Assembly: GCA_934589145.1 (NCBI GenBank)
Contig: CAKTNW010000060.1
Coordinates: 1 to 8,554 of the forward strand
From: an uncultured Oscillospiraceae bacterium
Lineage (GTDB): Bacteria > Bacillota > Clostridia > Oscillospirales > Oscillospiraceae
Direction of reading: 5' to 3'
DNA length: 8,554 nt
Of the stretch, positions 1 to 6,485 are shown one piece after another; position 1 is the first letter of the stretch, and each line of letters starts with the position of its first letter. Position numbers and translations under genes: made by a program. The notes below the pieces were generated by a model. That model had not been told where the DNA came from. It did no database searches and saw nothing but the letters and a program-made list of their open reading frames with translations.

Positions 1-836
1 CCCAGCAGGGTGCGGTGCAGACCGGGATCCTCGATGAAGTTCTTGCCGGTGGTGGAGGAGATGGCGGAGATGTCGCCAATGTGCTCCATCATGGCGGCGA
101 TGGCGATGGGGGCCATCACCAGGATGGAGGTGATGTCGAACTTGGCGATGACGAACTGCTGCAGGCCCACGAAGTCGGCCTCACGCATGGCGGTGAAGTC
201 CACCTGGCCGGTGATCAGGGCCACGATGTAGCTGACCACCACACCCAGCAGGATGGGGATGATCTTGATCATGCCCTTGCCCCAGATGTTGGCCACGATG
301 ATGACCACGATGGCCACCAGGGCCAGCCACCAGTTGGTGGAGGCGTTGCTGATGGCGGTGCCGGACAGGTTCAGGCCGATCAGGATGATGATGGGGCCGG
401 TGACGATGGGGGGGAAGAAGCGCATGACCTTCTTGGCGCCCACCAGCTTGAACAGCAGGGCCAGCACCAGGTACAGCAGGCCCGCGATCACCACGCCGCC
501 CAGGGCGTAGGGCAGCTTCTCCTCGCCGGTCATGCTGGCGAACTTACCGGCGTCCAGCGCGGCGACGGCCTGGAAGCCGCCCAGGAAGGCGAAGGAGGAA
601 CCCAGGAAGGCGGGTACCTTGAACTTGGTGCAGACGTGGAACAGCAGCGTGCCCAGGCCGGCGAACAGCAGGGTGGTCTGGATGGACAGGGGCAGGCCGT
701 AGGAGCTTACCAGGATGGGCACCAGCACGGTGGCGCCGAACATGGCGAACAGGTGCTGCAGACCCAGCAGCAGCATACGGGGAACGCCCAGCTCTCTGGC
801 GTCGTAGATGGCCACATGGCCCAGTTCTTTCTTCAT
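1..836 (-). CDS. uraA: Uracil permease (NCS2 family), N-terminal 278 codons; C-terminus beyond window edge
   Basis: Membrane symporter that brings uracil into the cell for pyrimidine salvage. The translation carries NCS2 hallmarks: the TM1 motif GLQHLFAMFGATVLVP (residues 25-40), the TM3 segment FLGSSFAF (78-85), FFPPIVTGPII (140-150), and the TM8 signature MEHIGDISAISSTTGK (250-265). In that signature Glu251 matches the uracil-binding glutamate of E. coli UraA. About eight hydrophobic segments are visible. The family is usually about 420-430 residues, so roughly a third (including the second conserved Glu region) lies off the left edge. The start is the ATG at 836-834, supported by an AGAGAGG SD at 852-846. 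The leader upstream contains an attenuator described separately. UraA rather than a xanthine or urate permease is favoured by the near-identity of the QH and EHIGD segments to UraA/PyrP; substrate specificity remains an inference. Confidence 0.93.
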   Translation of the reverse strand, partial: MKKELGHVAIYDARELGVPRMLLLGLQHLFAMFGATVLVPILVSSYGLPLSIQTTLLFAGLGTLLFHVCTKFKVPAFLGSSFAFLGGFQAVAALDAGKFASMTGEEKLPYALGGVVIAGLLYLVLALLFKLVGAKKVMRFFPPIVTGPIIILIGLNLSGTAISNASTNWWLALVAIVVIIVANIWGKGMIKIIPILLGVVVSYIVALITGQVDFTAMREADFVGLQQFVIAKFDITSILVMAPIAIAAMMEHIGDISAISSTTGKNFIEDPGLHRTLL

Positions 837-845
837 GGCGTGATT

Positions 846-852
846 CCTCTCT
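846..852 (-). promoter_or_regulatory. Ribosome binding site of the uracil permease
   Basis: On the minus strand AGAGAGG lies 9 nt before the ATG at 836 and fixes that start. Open frames that begin slightly further upstream in other phases lack such a site. Confidence 0.6.
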
Positions 853-914
853 TTCATTTGTCTTGTATGTGAAGTTACTTACCAAACTTTGTCATCTGCT
901 TCCCGCGGAGGCCG

Positions 915-943
915 AAAAAAAAGACCGATGAAAAACATCGGTC
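915..943 (-). terminator. Intrinsic terminator (attenuator) in the uracil permease leader
   Basis: On the minus strand an 8-bp perfect stem, GACCGATG (943-936) with CATCGGTC (930-923), closes a five-U loop and is followed at once by eight U residues (922-915). This is a textbook intrinsic terminator. It sits between the mapped-by-eye promoter and the permease ATG 79 nt downstream, with no full gene between, so it should act as an attenuator. The first bases of the 5' arm are also the last two bases of the leader-ORF stop codon (944-942), so a ribosome finishing the leader would cover the 5' arm. Confidence 0.88.
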
Positions 944-1016
944 AAAAAACGATATCCACAATAGAAACAAAAACAGTGGGAGCGGCTTTGCACTTGGTCT
1001 TACGGATGGTGGTCAT
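942..1016 (-). CDS. 24-residue leader peptide of the uracil permease attenuator
   Basis: A short ORF beginning at ATG 1016-1014 and ending at TGA 944-942. A strong SD, AAAGGGGG (1032-1025), precedes the start by 8 nt. The peptide begins MTTIRKTKCK and ends VSIVDIVF. No amino acid run typical of an amino-acid-sensing leader is present. Its last ten codons are instead very U-rich: 20 of the 33 nt from 974 to 942 are U, including U5 and U6 runs. The stop codon overlaps the terminator stem. This matches the logic of the E. coli pyrBI and pyrE attenuators (established knowledge): low UTP slows polymerase in the U-rich tract, the ribosome catches up and blocks the hairpin. That this one works the same way is inference from layout; a conserved function for the peptide itself is not implied. 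An alternative is a ribosome-stalling leader sensing another signal. Confidence 0.72.
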   Translation of the reverse strand: MTTIRKTKCKAAPTVFVSIVDIVF

Positions 1017-1048
1017 GGCGCGTTCCCCCTTTCAAAATTTTCTTGACT

Positions 1049-1077
1049 ATTATATCGACACTCTCCGCAAAAAGCAA
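1049..1077 (-). promoter_or_regulatory. Sigma-A-type promoter for the leader and uracil permease
   Basis: The -35 box TTGCTT (1077-1072) and perfect -10 box TATAAT (1054-1049) are separated by exactly 17 bp. The expected start is near 1042-1041, giving about 25 nt of untranslated RNA before the leader-ORF ATG. The first transcribed bases would read close to GAAAAUUUUG. Confidence 0.82.
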
Positions 1078-1203
1078 GCTCTTTCTTCTCCAAACATCCG
1101 CCAAATTTCCCCCGCCGGCTTCGTGGACATTGCACAAATCCATCACCGGGGCTTATGGGTCGTATAACGAGGCGTCGGGGCGACCCCTCCGGAGACGGAA
1201 ATA
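1078..1203. other. Intergenic stretch with no gene recognised
   Basis: Between the permease promoter and the hairpin behind the TetR gene no ORF with an SD was seen. Small GC-rich self-complementary patches occur (for example GGGGCGACCCC at 1178-1188) but without a U tract or known motif. No riboswitch or PyrR-loop consensus was recognised. Confidence 0.5.
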
Positions 1204-1230
1204 GAGCCGGGCGGCAGCGCCGTCCGGCTC
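1204..1230 (-). terminator. Hairpin downstream of the TetR-family gene, probable terminator
   Basis: A 12-bp inverted repeat (1204-1215 with 1219-1230, three-base loop) lies 43 bp beyond the TetR stop. One position is an A/C mismatch when read on the minus strand and a G-U pair on the plus strand. The minus-strand tail is CUAUUUCC, a weak U tract, so its efficiency is uncertain. It is the only strong hairpin between this gene and the permease promoter. Confidence 0.5.
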
Positions 1231-1273
1231 GGTTCGGTTTTCTGAATGGCCGTTTCGCGGACAGGGCGCGCCC

Positions 1274-1855
1274 TCACCGGATCTTCAGCACGGCGGAGAC
1301 CGACAGATCCAGCACCTTTTCCACCTCGCTCATGACGGCGGGGGTGCCGCTCTGGCGGTGCTGCTGCAAAATCAGGAACAGCGGCCCGAACAGCACGGCG
1401 TTGATGTAGGCGATGTTGTCGGTCTTCATCAGACGCCGGGCGATGGTCTCCTGATACACCGCCAGCAGCGGCGGCGAGGGCAGACTGTTCTCCCGCAATG
1501 CGTCGGCGGTGACGAATTCCGGCGCGTTGATCACCGACAGGAAGAAGTGGGCCTCTCTGGGGTGGGCCAGCAGCGTCTGGGCCAACTGGCGCAGGCCGAA
1601 AAACAGCTTCTCGCCGGGGGTGCGGCCCATGTCGATGGCCTGCTGCAATCCCTCCTGCAGGCCCTGCCACACCTGGGTATAGATGCACGAGAGCATGTCG
1701 GTCTTGTCCTTATAGTACACATAGGGGGTGCCGGAGCTGATCCCGGCCCGTTTGGCCAGCTTATCAAAGGACAGCGCGGCAAGGCCCTCCTCCATGGTGA
1801 TCTGGAGGACGGTCTGCACCACCTTATCCCGTTTTGCCGTATCTATCGTTCTCAT
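1274..1855 (-). CDS. TetR/AcrR-family transcriptional regulator
   Basis: A 193-residue DNA-binding repressor of typical TetR length. The N-terminal helix-turn-helix is clear: helix 1 around residues 8-24, then FDKLAKRAGISSGTPYVYYK (30-49), which is the family's turn-and-recognition-helix signature with the conserved Tyr-Tyr and the following KTDML. The remainder (55-193) is the helical ligand-binding and dimerisation domain, which is not family-diagnostic, so the ligand is unknown. The ATG at 1855 is chosen because it supplies complete helix 1; there is no well-spaced SD (only AAGG two bases upstream). The promoter lies directly against the start. Neighbours on both sides are on the same strand but appear to be separate units, so the only target suggested by the sequence is its own promoter. 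A drug or toxic-compound response is common in this family but cannot be claimed here. Confidence 0.9.
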   Translation of the reverse strand: MRTIDTAKRDKVVQTVLQITMEEGLAALSFDKLAKRAGISSGTPYVYYKDKTDMLSCIYTQVWQGLQEGLQQAIDMGRTPGEKLFFGLRQLAQTLLAHPREAHFFLSVINAPEFVTADALRENSLPSPPLLAVYQETIARRLMKTDNIAYINAVLFGPLFLILQQHRQSGTPAVMSEVEKVLDLSVSAVLKIR

Positions 1856-1856
1856 A

Positions 1857-1892
1857 CCTTGATAATAAACGTCTGTTTACTTATTGTCAAGG
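1857..1892 (-). promoter_or_regulatory. TetR-gene promoter with overlapping dyad operators
   Basis: The -35 box is TTGACA (1890-1885), the spacer is 17 bp and the -10 box is TATTAT (1867-1862). The seventh base after the -10 box is the A of the ATG at 1855, so the transcript should have little or no 5' leader. The whole promoter is symmetrical. Twelve-base outer arms (minus strand CCTTGACAATAA and its partner ending in TCAAGG) match at 11 of 12 positions. An inner dyad TAAAC-AGAC-GTTTA lies in the spacer with its centre shifted by 2 bp. Such overlapping dyads over a promoter suit autorepression by the TetR protein (inference). Confidence 0.75.
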
Positions 1893-1933
1893 TGTTTTAT
1901 TGTAAAATTTGGAAAAGAGATGGGGTATCGTGT

Positions 1934-1963
1934 CAAAGCCTCCCTTTTTAGAGGGAGGCTTTG
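1934..1963 (-). terminator. Hairpin terminator after the blaI-M56-membrane protein operon
   Basis: A perfect 12-bp stem, CAAAGCCTCCCT with AGGGAGGCTTTG, and a 6-nt loop lie 13 bp beyond the stop of the small membrane protein. The 3' arm supplies only a short U3 on the minus strand. The same hairpin read on the plus strand has no gene ahead of it. The stem sequence is of a kind common in Firmicute terminators. Confidence 0.7.
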
Positions 1964-1976
1964 CGTCTATAATATA

Positions 1977-2462
1977 TTATTTGGCAGCTGTTTTCTCTTT
2001 CTGCAGTTTCCATACAAAATAGAGCAGCAGCACCAAAAGGCCGCCTTCAATCATAAACCATACCGGCCATCCTTGGGCATTATCTGCCTGCATGGCCCGG
2101 TTATAGTCGTCCAGCGTGAAGATATCCTGTCCATCGGTGCGCAGGGCCACGATTTCTCCCATACCCTCTTCGGCAAATGACCGCGCCACGGAATTTGTCA
2201 TACGGAAGTACACCTTTTGACCCATCAAGGACTCCATGGTCTCGGAAGAAACGCTGTCCTTTAGCACCTCCGGCATATACAGCGTGCCGGTCGGTTTGGT
2301 GACATAAACAAGCCCGGAATCATGATCCACATTTGTCACCGTGGCCGATTGTTCCACAGTTCTGTTCTCCTTGATGTGGGTTAGTTGCCAGACCATGGCC
2401 ATATTCATGGCACACACCAGCATCACCAGGATTGTCAGGCATAGGGCAGTCTTGGTTTTCAT
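1977..2462 (-). CDS. Hypothetical small membrane protein (161 aa, two TM segments)
   Basis: Not recognised. Residues 6-27 form an N-terminal hydrophobic segment (uncleaved anchor or signal peptide). Residues 30-130 are a polar, probably extracytoplasmic domain with beta-like strands (SATVTNVDHDSGLVYV at 39-54; GQKVYFRMTNSVA at 81-93). Residues 131-152 are a second hydrophobic helix, followed by a short Lys-rich cytoplasmic tail (WKLQKEKTAAK). The start ATG at 2462 has a strong SD, AAGGAG (2474-2469), 6 nt upstream. The gene follows the M56 sensor by 78 bp on the same strand with no clear terminator between, and a hairpin terminator follows it, so it is probably the last gene of that operon. 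By eye it is markedly less GC-rich than the M56 gene. It may be a regulated target or accessory of the sensor pair (inference). Confidence 0.75.
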   Translation of the reverse strand: MKTKTALCLTILVMLVCAMNMAMVWQLTHIKENRTVEQSATVTNVDHDSGLVYVTKPTGTLYMPEVLKDSVSSETMESLMGQKVYFRMTNSVARSFAEEGMGEIVALRTDGQDIFTLDDYNRAMQADNAQGWPVWFMIEGGLLVLLLYFVWKLQKEKTAAK

Positions 2463-2540
2463 AGGCTTCTCCTTTTCGGTTCTTATTGCAACATATCACC
2501 GATAGTCATTTTGCCGAAAGCAGGGCTCCCCCGCCAACTT
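2463..2540 (-). other. Gap between the M56 sensor gene and the small membrane protein
   Basis: It contains the SD of the downstream gene. A TG-A-TATGTT sequence resembles an extended -10 box but has no good -35 box, so a separate weak promoter is possible. No convincing terminator was found, which favours read-through from the sensor gene. Confidence 0.35.
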
Positions 2541-5500
2541 TCAGTTTCCGCTCGTCTGCTCCTGCGCGGCAATGACATTTTCCTCCCGGTTCTGCTGGAC
2601 GACCTTCTGCTGCTGGCGATAGTCCTGCTCCGTGGGATAGAAATAGAGGCTGATTCCCTGCCGCTCCGGCTTGCCCTGGATCTCCATGACGGAGTAGCTC
2701 ACCCGGCAGAAGCCGCCGGTGGTGGTCATTGTCCAGTTGGCGCCCTGTCCGGCATCCTCCGAGATCTCCAGGGTGGATAGCTGGCGATAGAGCTGGCCGT
2801 CGTCGTGAAAACCGCCGTACAGCATTCCGGCCAGGGCGATGGGCCGCTGCCAGTCCGCCCAGCGGAAGGCGGTATCCTCCCCTGCCGGCTCCAGATACAT
2901 CACCTGTAAATACCGCTTGCCCACATCGTCCACCTGGCTGCTGACCACCAGCATAGGGTACCGCTCGCCGCTGTCATCCCGCAGGGTATAGGCCGCGTGC
3001 CCCTCCGCGCCGGAGAAGGTCTCCTCCGGAGAAATCACATTGGGCAGGCCCATGCTGATGGCCGCCGACCGCACCGCCTGCTCCGACAGGGGGAAGATCA
3101 GGGACGCGCCGCTCTGCCCGTTCCGGGGCATGGGGGTCAGCTGGGCCTCCAGCGCCGTCAGCCACGCGCCGCAGCCCTCATTGACCACCGCCGCGGGCCA
3201 CTCCGTCAGGCCCAGGGCGTCCAGCAACGGCTGGGTGCCGGTGGATTCATAGTCGTTGTAGCGGTAGTAGTAGAAGGGCGGCAGATAGATCCTGGCCATA
3301 TCCGGCGCCGCCAGCACGGATACGGTGCTGCCGTCACTGCGCGTCAGGCGCAGCTGGACACATTCCGGCGGCGTTTTGGCCGCAGATTCCGCCTGCGTCC
3401 CGTTCTGCAGCAGGTTCTGCAGCCGCGCCATATGGTCGGCGTCGCTGACGGTATAGAGGGTCTCGCCGTTGTAGATCAGCTCCGCCGATGCCAGGCCGGA
3501 GAAGGCTTCCCGCCCGCTCTCCGTCTCCCAGCCGGTCAGACTCCGGATCATGGCCAGCAGCTCCCGCACCTCGGCGTCCGCCTGCACGACGTTTCCGTCC
3601 ACACAAAGGCCCCATACGCCGCCGTCGCCCCGGCACAGGCTGTAAAATCCGCCGTAATCCTCCTTGAACCGCAGATGCACCTCCGGGGTCTCCGCCGTCC
3701 AGGAGCTAAAAGCGCTGCCCCAACCATTGGTAAACTGCGGCGGCTCGAAGCCGCCCAGCTTCACGTTCTCCGCCGCCCGCTGCCCGATGCGGGCCGCCAG
3801 CTCGTCGGGAATCTCCATATAGAACACGGTGCCGCTGCCGTTGACGGTCATATAGGGGCATGACAGCGCGTCGCTGTCATAGGACCAGCGGATGGTCTGG
3901 GCCCGGGGCAGGATGCCGTCCACATCCAGCGGGCCGCTCTTCTGCTGTTCATAGGTCAGACTGCGCCACGCCTGCATATAGACGTCCTGCTGCTTCTGAT
4001 AGATCTCCACCAGCGCCGCGGTGTACCCCTCGGTGAAAGCGCCGTCCAGCCCGTCCCGGTTCAGCAGCAGGCCGCGGCACTGGGCCGCCGTCAGAGTGCT
4101 GCTCTGCACATAGGCCCACAGCTGCTCCACCAGTGCGTTGCCGTCGTTGCCGTTATCCAGATAGATATCCCAGCGGAAGCCGCCGTCGGGGAACCGGGTC
4201 AGCAGCGTCTCCACATCGGGGATGGCCTCCTTGGAGCGGGCGATGTTCTTCTTCATCTGCCAGGCCCAGCCGGACAGGGCGTCGATGATGGCGTCGCCGG
4301 TCATGTCGCTGGCGTAGCCGACGGCAGTGCCGTCAGCGGTGACCTCCAGCAGGGCGTCCATGCCGCGCTCCATATACAGCGTGCCGCCCTGGCGGCTGTA
4401 CAGCGTGATGGAAGGCGAGGTCCCGGCCCGCTGGGCGTCGGAAGGCATAGCCCAGCGGTGGTCGTTGATGAGGGCATCCAGATCCTGGCGCACGGCCTGC
4501 TCCTCCACCCCGTCAAGCTCCACCGCCACGGGCAGGCTGAACTCGGGCAGCAGATACTCGTGGACGCTGTCCGTATCCTTCCCCAGAAGATCCCCGGCGG
4601 ATTCGGTATCGTCGGCGGCAAAGGCCGCGCGCACCACGATCATATAGTCAGCGTCCCGGGCAATACCGGGCTGCTTCTCCAGCCTGCGGCAGTCGAACTG
4701 GGGCAGTCCGCCGCCCAAATCCGCCGCCATGGCCAGCAGCACGATGTCGTCCCCCTCCGCCACCTGCCGCTTTTCGCCGTCCTGATAGGCGGCATAGGCG
4801 GTATCCTTGGGCATCTCCTTCAGGCTGTCCCACAGCTCGCCGTAATCGCCGTACACGTCGGTGGCGGCCCAGAGCTGGAAGGCGGGGATCGCCTGCAGAT
4901 TCCGCTCCGGCTGCTGGATCTGGACGCTCAGCTCGTTGGCATAGCGGCCCACGGTCAGCAGCTGGGTGGTCTCGCACCGGCCGTCCTGCCATACCTCGGC
5001 ATAGACATGGGCGCCCAGTCCCGCGTCGTAGGTCTCCAGGGTGAAGTCCGCCCGCCCGTCGCTGACCACGTTGTCCTTCTGCATAAAGGTCAGGGTGCCC
5101 TTGCTGCCGTCCCGGCCCATGGGGTCGGTCAGGAAACAGACGGCCACGGCGATGCAGACGATCACGGCCGCCAGAACCGCCCAAAAAGCAGGCTTTTTGT
5201 ACCGTAAAACCGCCTTGATGCGGCCCTTTACGCCCTCTTCGCCGAAGGCCACCGGACAGGCCAGCACCATCCGCCGCCCCTGACTGCAATGGAGCAGCGC
5301 TTCGGAGTAGGCCTTCTTCTCCGCCATATCCATGGTCTTCACCACCCGCTCGTCGCAGGCGGTCTCGATATCCCGGCAGAACAGCCAATAGGCCGCCCAC
5401 ACCAGGGGATTGAACCAGTGCACCGCCAGCAGCGCGTAGCCCAGGGGCTTCCACAGCTGGTCGCCCCGCCGCAGATGGGCGTTTTCGTGGGCGATGACGT

Positions 5501-6074
5501 AGGCCATCTGCCCCTCGTCCATGCCGCTGGGCAGATAGATTCGGGGCCGCAGCACACCCAGCAGGAACGGGGACGTCACCGCGTCGCATACCCAGATATT
5601 GTCCCGCAGGCGCATGGCCTCCCGCACACGGAGCCGCAGCCGGATGGCGCTGGCGATGCCGTACAGCAGCAGCGTGCCGCCCACCGCCAGCCAGATGGCC
5701 ACATAGGGCGGGAGATAGCGGGTAACGGTATGGGACGTGTCCGCCGCCGTCTCCTGCTGCACCGGCGCGATCTCCGCCGGACGGATGGTTTCCACGTCCA
5801 GCCGGATGGAGGGCTTGTCGCCGCTGGCGTGAACATACTGGAAGAACTCCACCTGGCCGGTGGGCTGCACGGCAGCCGGTGACGCCACCTGATAGGCCGA
5901 CACCGGCGATTGGAGGCTGATGGGACACACCAGCCGCACCGCCACCAGCGCCCACAAAAGGCAGGTGATCCACCGGGGCGCCTTTTTCAGCGCCAGCCGC
6001 AGCACCAGCACCGCCAGGATCAGCCACCCGGCGGCCACGCTCATGTTGACCAGCTTCACAAAAACCTCGTTCAT
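2541..6074 (-). CDS. BlaR1/MecR1-like M56 metallopeptidase sensor with giant C-terminal region (1177 aa)
   Basis: Membrane sensor protease partner of the BlaI-type repressor. N-terminal TM helices are at about 12-29, 36-53 and 122-140. The M56 peptidase zone carries SPFLLGVLRPRIYLPSGM (168-185), the zinc motif HENAH (196-200) and ETACDERVV (237-245), which should supply the third ligand. HWFNPLVWAAYWLFC (219-233) is a further membrane segment, and the last TM is at about 296-315 (FWAVLAAVIVCIAVAVCFL). In the family the protease faces the cytoplasm and cleaves, or triggers cleavage of, the repressor. Residues 316-1177 (about 860) are predicted extracytoplasmic; classical BlaR1 totals about 600 residues with a 250-residue penicillin-binding domain. 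No SxxK/SxN/KTG set arranged as in that domain was seen. The region begins like other clostridial M56 proteins (GHVY-type EVWQDGRC near 361-367) and appears to contain several subdomains that I cannot name. The ATG at 6074 lies 2 bp after the blaI stop, with GGGGGAGGG upstream, so the two are coupled. Confidence 0.9.
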   Translation of the reverse strand: MNEVFVKLVNMSVAAGWLILAVLVLRLALKKAPRWITCLLWALVAVRLVCPISLQSPVSAYQVASPAAVQPTGQVEFFQYVHASGDKPSIRLDVETIRPAEIAPVQQETAADTSHTVTRYLPPYVAIWLAVGGTLLLYGIASAIRLRLRVREAMRLRDNIWVCDAVTSPFLLGVLRPRIYLPSGMDEGQMAYVIAHENAHLRRGDQLWKPLGYALLAVHWFNPLVWAAYWLFCRDIETACDERVVKTMDMAEKKAYSEALLHCSQGRRMVLACPVAFGEEGVKGRIKAVLRYKKPAFWAVLAAVIVCIAVAVCFLTDPMGRDGSKGTLTFMQKDNVVSDGRADFTLETYDAGLGAHVYAEVWQDGRCETTQLLTVGRYANELSVQIQQPERNLQAIPAFQLWAATDVYGDYGELWDSLKEMPKDTAYAAYQDGEKRQVAEGDDIVLLAMAADLGGGLPQFDCRRLEKQPGIARDADYMIVVRAAFAADDTESAGDLLGKDTDSVHEYLLPEFSLPVAVELDGVEEQAVRQDLDALINDHRWAMPSDAQRAGTSPSITLYSRQGGTLYMERGMDALLEVTADGTAVGYASDMTGDAIIDALSGWAWQMKKNIARSKEAIPDVETLLTRFPDGGFRWDIYLDNGNDGNALVEQLWAYVQSSTLTAAQCRGLLLNRDGLDGAFTEGYTAALVEIYQKQQDVYMQAWRSLTYEQQKSGPLDVDGILPRAQTIRWSYDSDALSCPYMTVNGSGTVFYMEIPDELAARIGQRAAENVKLGGFEPPQFTNGWGSAFSSWTAETPEVHLRFKEDYGGFYSLCRGDGGVWGLCVDGNVVQADAEVRELLAMIRSLTGWETESGREAFSGLASAELIYNGETLYTVSDADHMARLQNLLQNGTQAESAAKTPPECVQLRLTRSDGSTVSVLAAPDMARIYLPPFYYYRYNDYESTGTQPLLDALGLTEWPAAVVNEGCGAWLTALEAQLTPMPRNGQSGASLIFPLSEQAVRSAAISMGLPNVISPEETFSGAEGHAAYTLRDDSGERYPMLVVSSQVDDVGKRYLQVMYLEPAGEDTAFRWADWQRPIALAGMLYGGFHDDGQLYRQLSTLEISEDAGQGANWTMTTTGGFCRVSYSVMEIQGKPERQGISLYFYPTEQDYRQQQKVVQQNREENVIAAQEQTSGN

Positions 6075-6076
6075 GG

Positions 6077-6439
6077 TCAGCCCTCCCCCGCTTCGTCGAT
6101 CATGCGGCGCAGCTCATCCCGTTCCTCCTCCGTCAGCCTCCGGCCCTGGGTAAAGGCTGCGATGAACGCCGGCAGCGAGCCGTGGAAGCTGTCGTCCACA
6201 TACTGGCGGCTCTGGCGGGCATAGAACTCCTCCCGGCTCATTTTCACCGTGACCAGTCCGCCGTCGTTCTGAAACAGTCCCTTGTCGCACAGCCGCCGCA
6301 GCACCGTGTGTACCGTGGTGCGCTTCCAGCCCATCTCCGCCTCCCCCAGCTTTACCAGCTGGGAGGATGTGACCGGCGCGGTGCGCCAGATGATATCCGC
6401 GAACTTCGATTCCACCATTCCCATTTGCAGCTCCGCCAT
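6077..6439 (-). CDS. blaI: BlaI/MecI/CopY-family transcriptional repressor
   Basis: A 120-residue winged-helix repressor of normal family length. The N-terminal domain shows the family pattern: MVESKFADIIWRTAPVTSSQL (8-28), then the recognition segment GWKRTTVHTVLRRLCDKGLF (37-56) and a wing (NDGGLVTVKMSREE). The C-terminal dimerisation helices are 72-120. In BlaI/MecI proteins the protease-sensitive site lies between these parts; it cannot be pinned down here. The start at 6439 is chosen because AAGGAGGG (6454-6447) is 7 nt upstream. An in-frame extension to 6673 would run through the promoter, and the out-of-frame ATG at 6446 abuts the SD. It is followed after 2 bp by the M56 sensor, the standard repressor-sensor pairing. 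No beta-lactamase gene is in the window, so beta-lactam resistance should not be assumed. Confidence 0.93.
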   Translation of the reverse strand: MAELQMGMVESKFADIIWRTAPVTSSQLVKLGEAEMGWKRTTVHTVLRRLCDKGLFQNDGGLVTVKMSREEFYARQSRQYVDDSFHGSLPAFIAAFTQGRRLTEEERDELRRMIDEAGEG

Positions 6440-6459
6440 AGGGCATCCCTCCTTAACGC

Positions 6460-6476
6460 GATTACACATTGTAGTC
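6460..6476 (-). promoter_or_regulatory. BlaI-type operator 2, at the transcription start
   Basis: On the minus strand GACTACAATGTGTAATC is a dyad with half-sites GACTAC and GTAATC (one mismatch) separated by 5 bp. Its centre is 27 bp from that of operator 1. It covers the first transcribed bases and would block initiation or clearance when bound. Confidence 0.72.
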
Positions 6477-6485
6477 TCTATAGCC

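Noticed and set aside
15..872. A 285-codon open frame on the plus strand opposite the uracil permease
   Set aside because: Its product is a low-complexity Gly/Asp/His/Gln-rich sequence. It is the antisense of GC-rich permease codons, with no SD, while the minus strand encodes a clear NCS2 protein.
878..895. Small inverted repeat (AAGTT/AACTT) between the attenuator and the permease SD
   Set aside because: A five-base A/T-rich stem with an eight-base loop is within chance expectation and has no evident role.
837..1048. PyrR-binding loop or purine/other riboswitch in the permease leader
   Set aside because: I looked for the PyrR loop consensus and riboswitch-like conserved cores and did not find them. 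The leader-ORF plus terminator explains the region better.
5339..6027. Long alternative-frame minus-strand ORFs inside the M56 gene
   Set aside because: They are out-of-frame readings of the same GC-rich DNA, giving Ala/Gly/Pro/Arg-rich products without domains.
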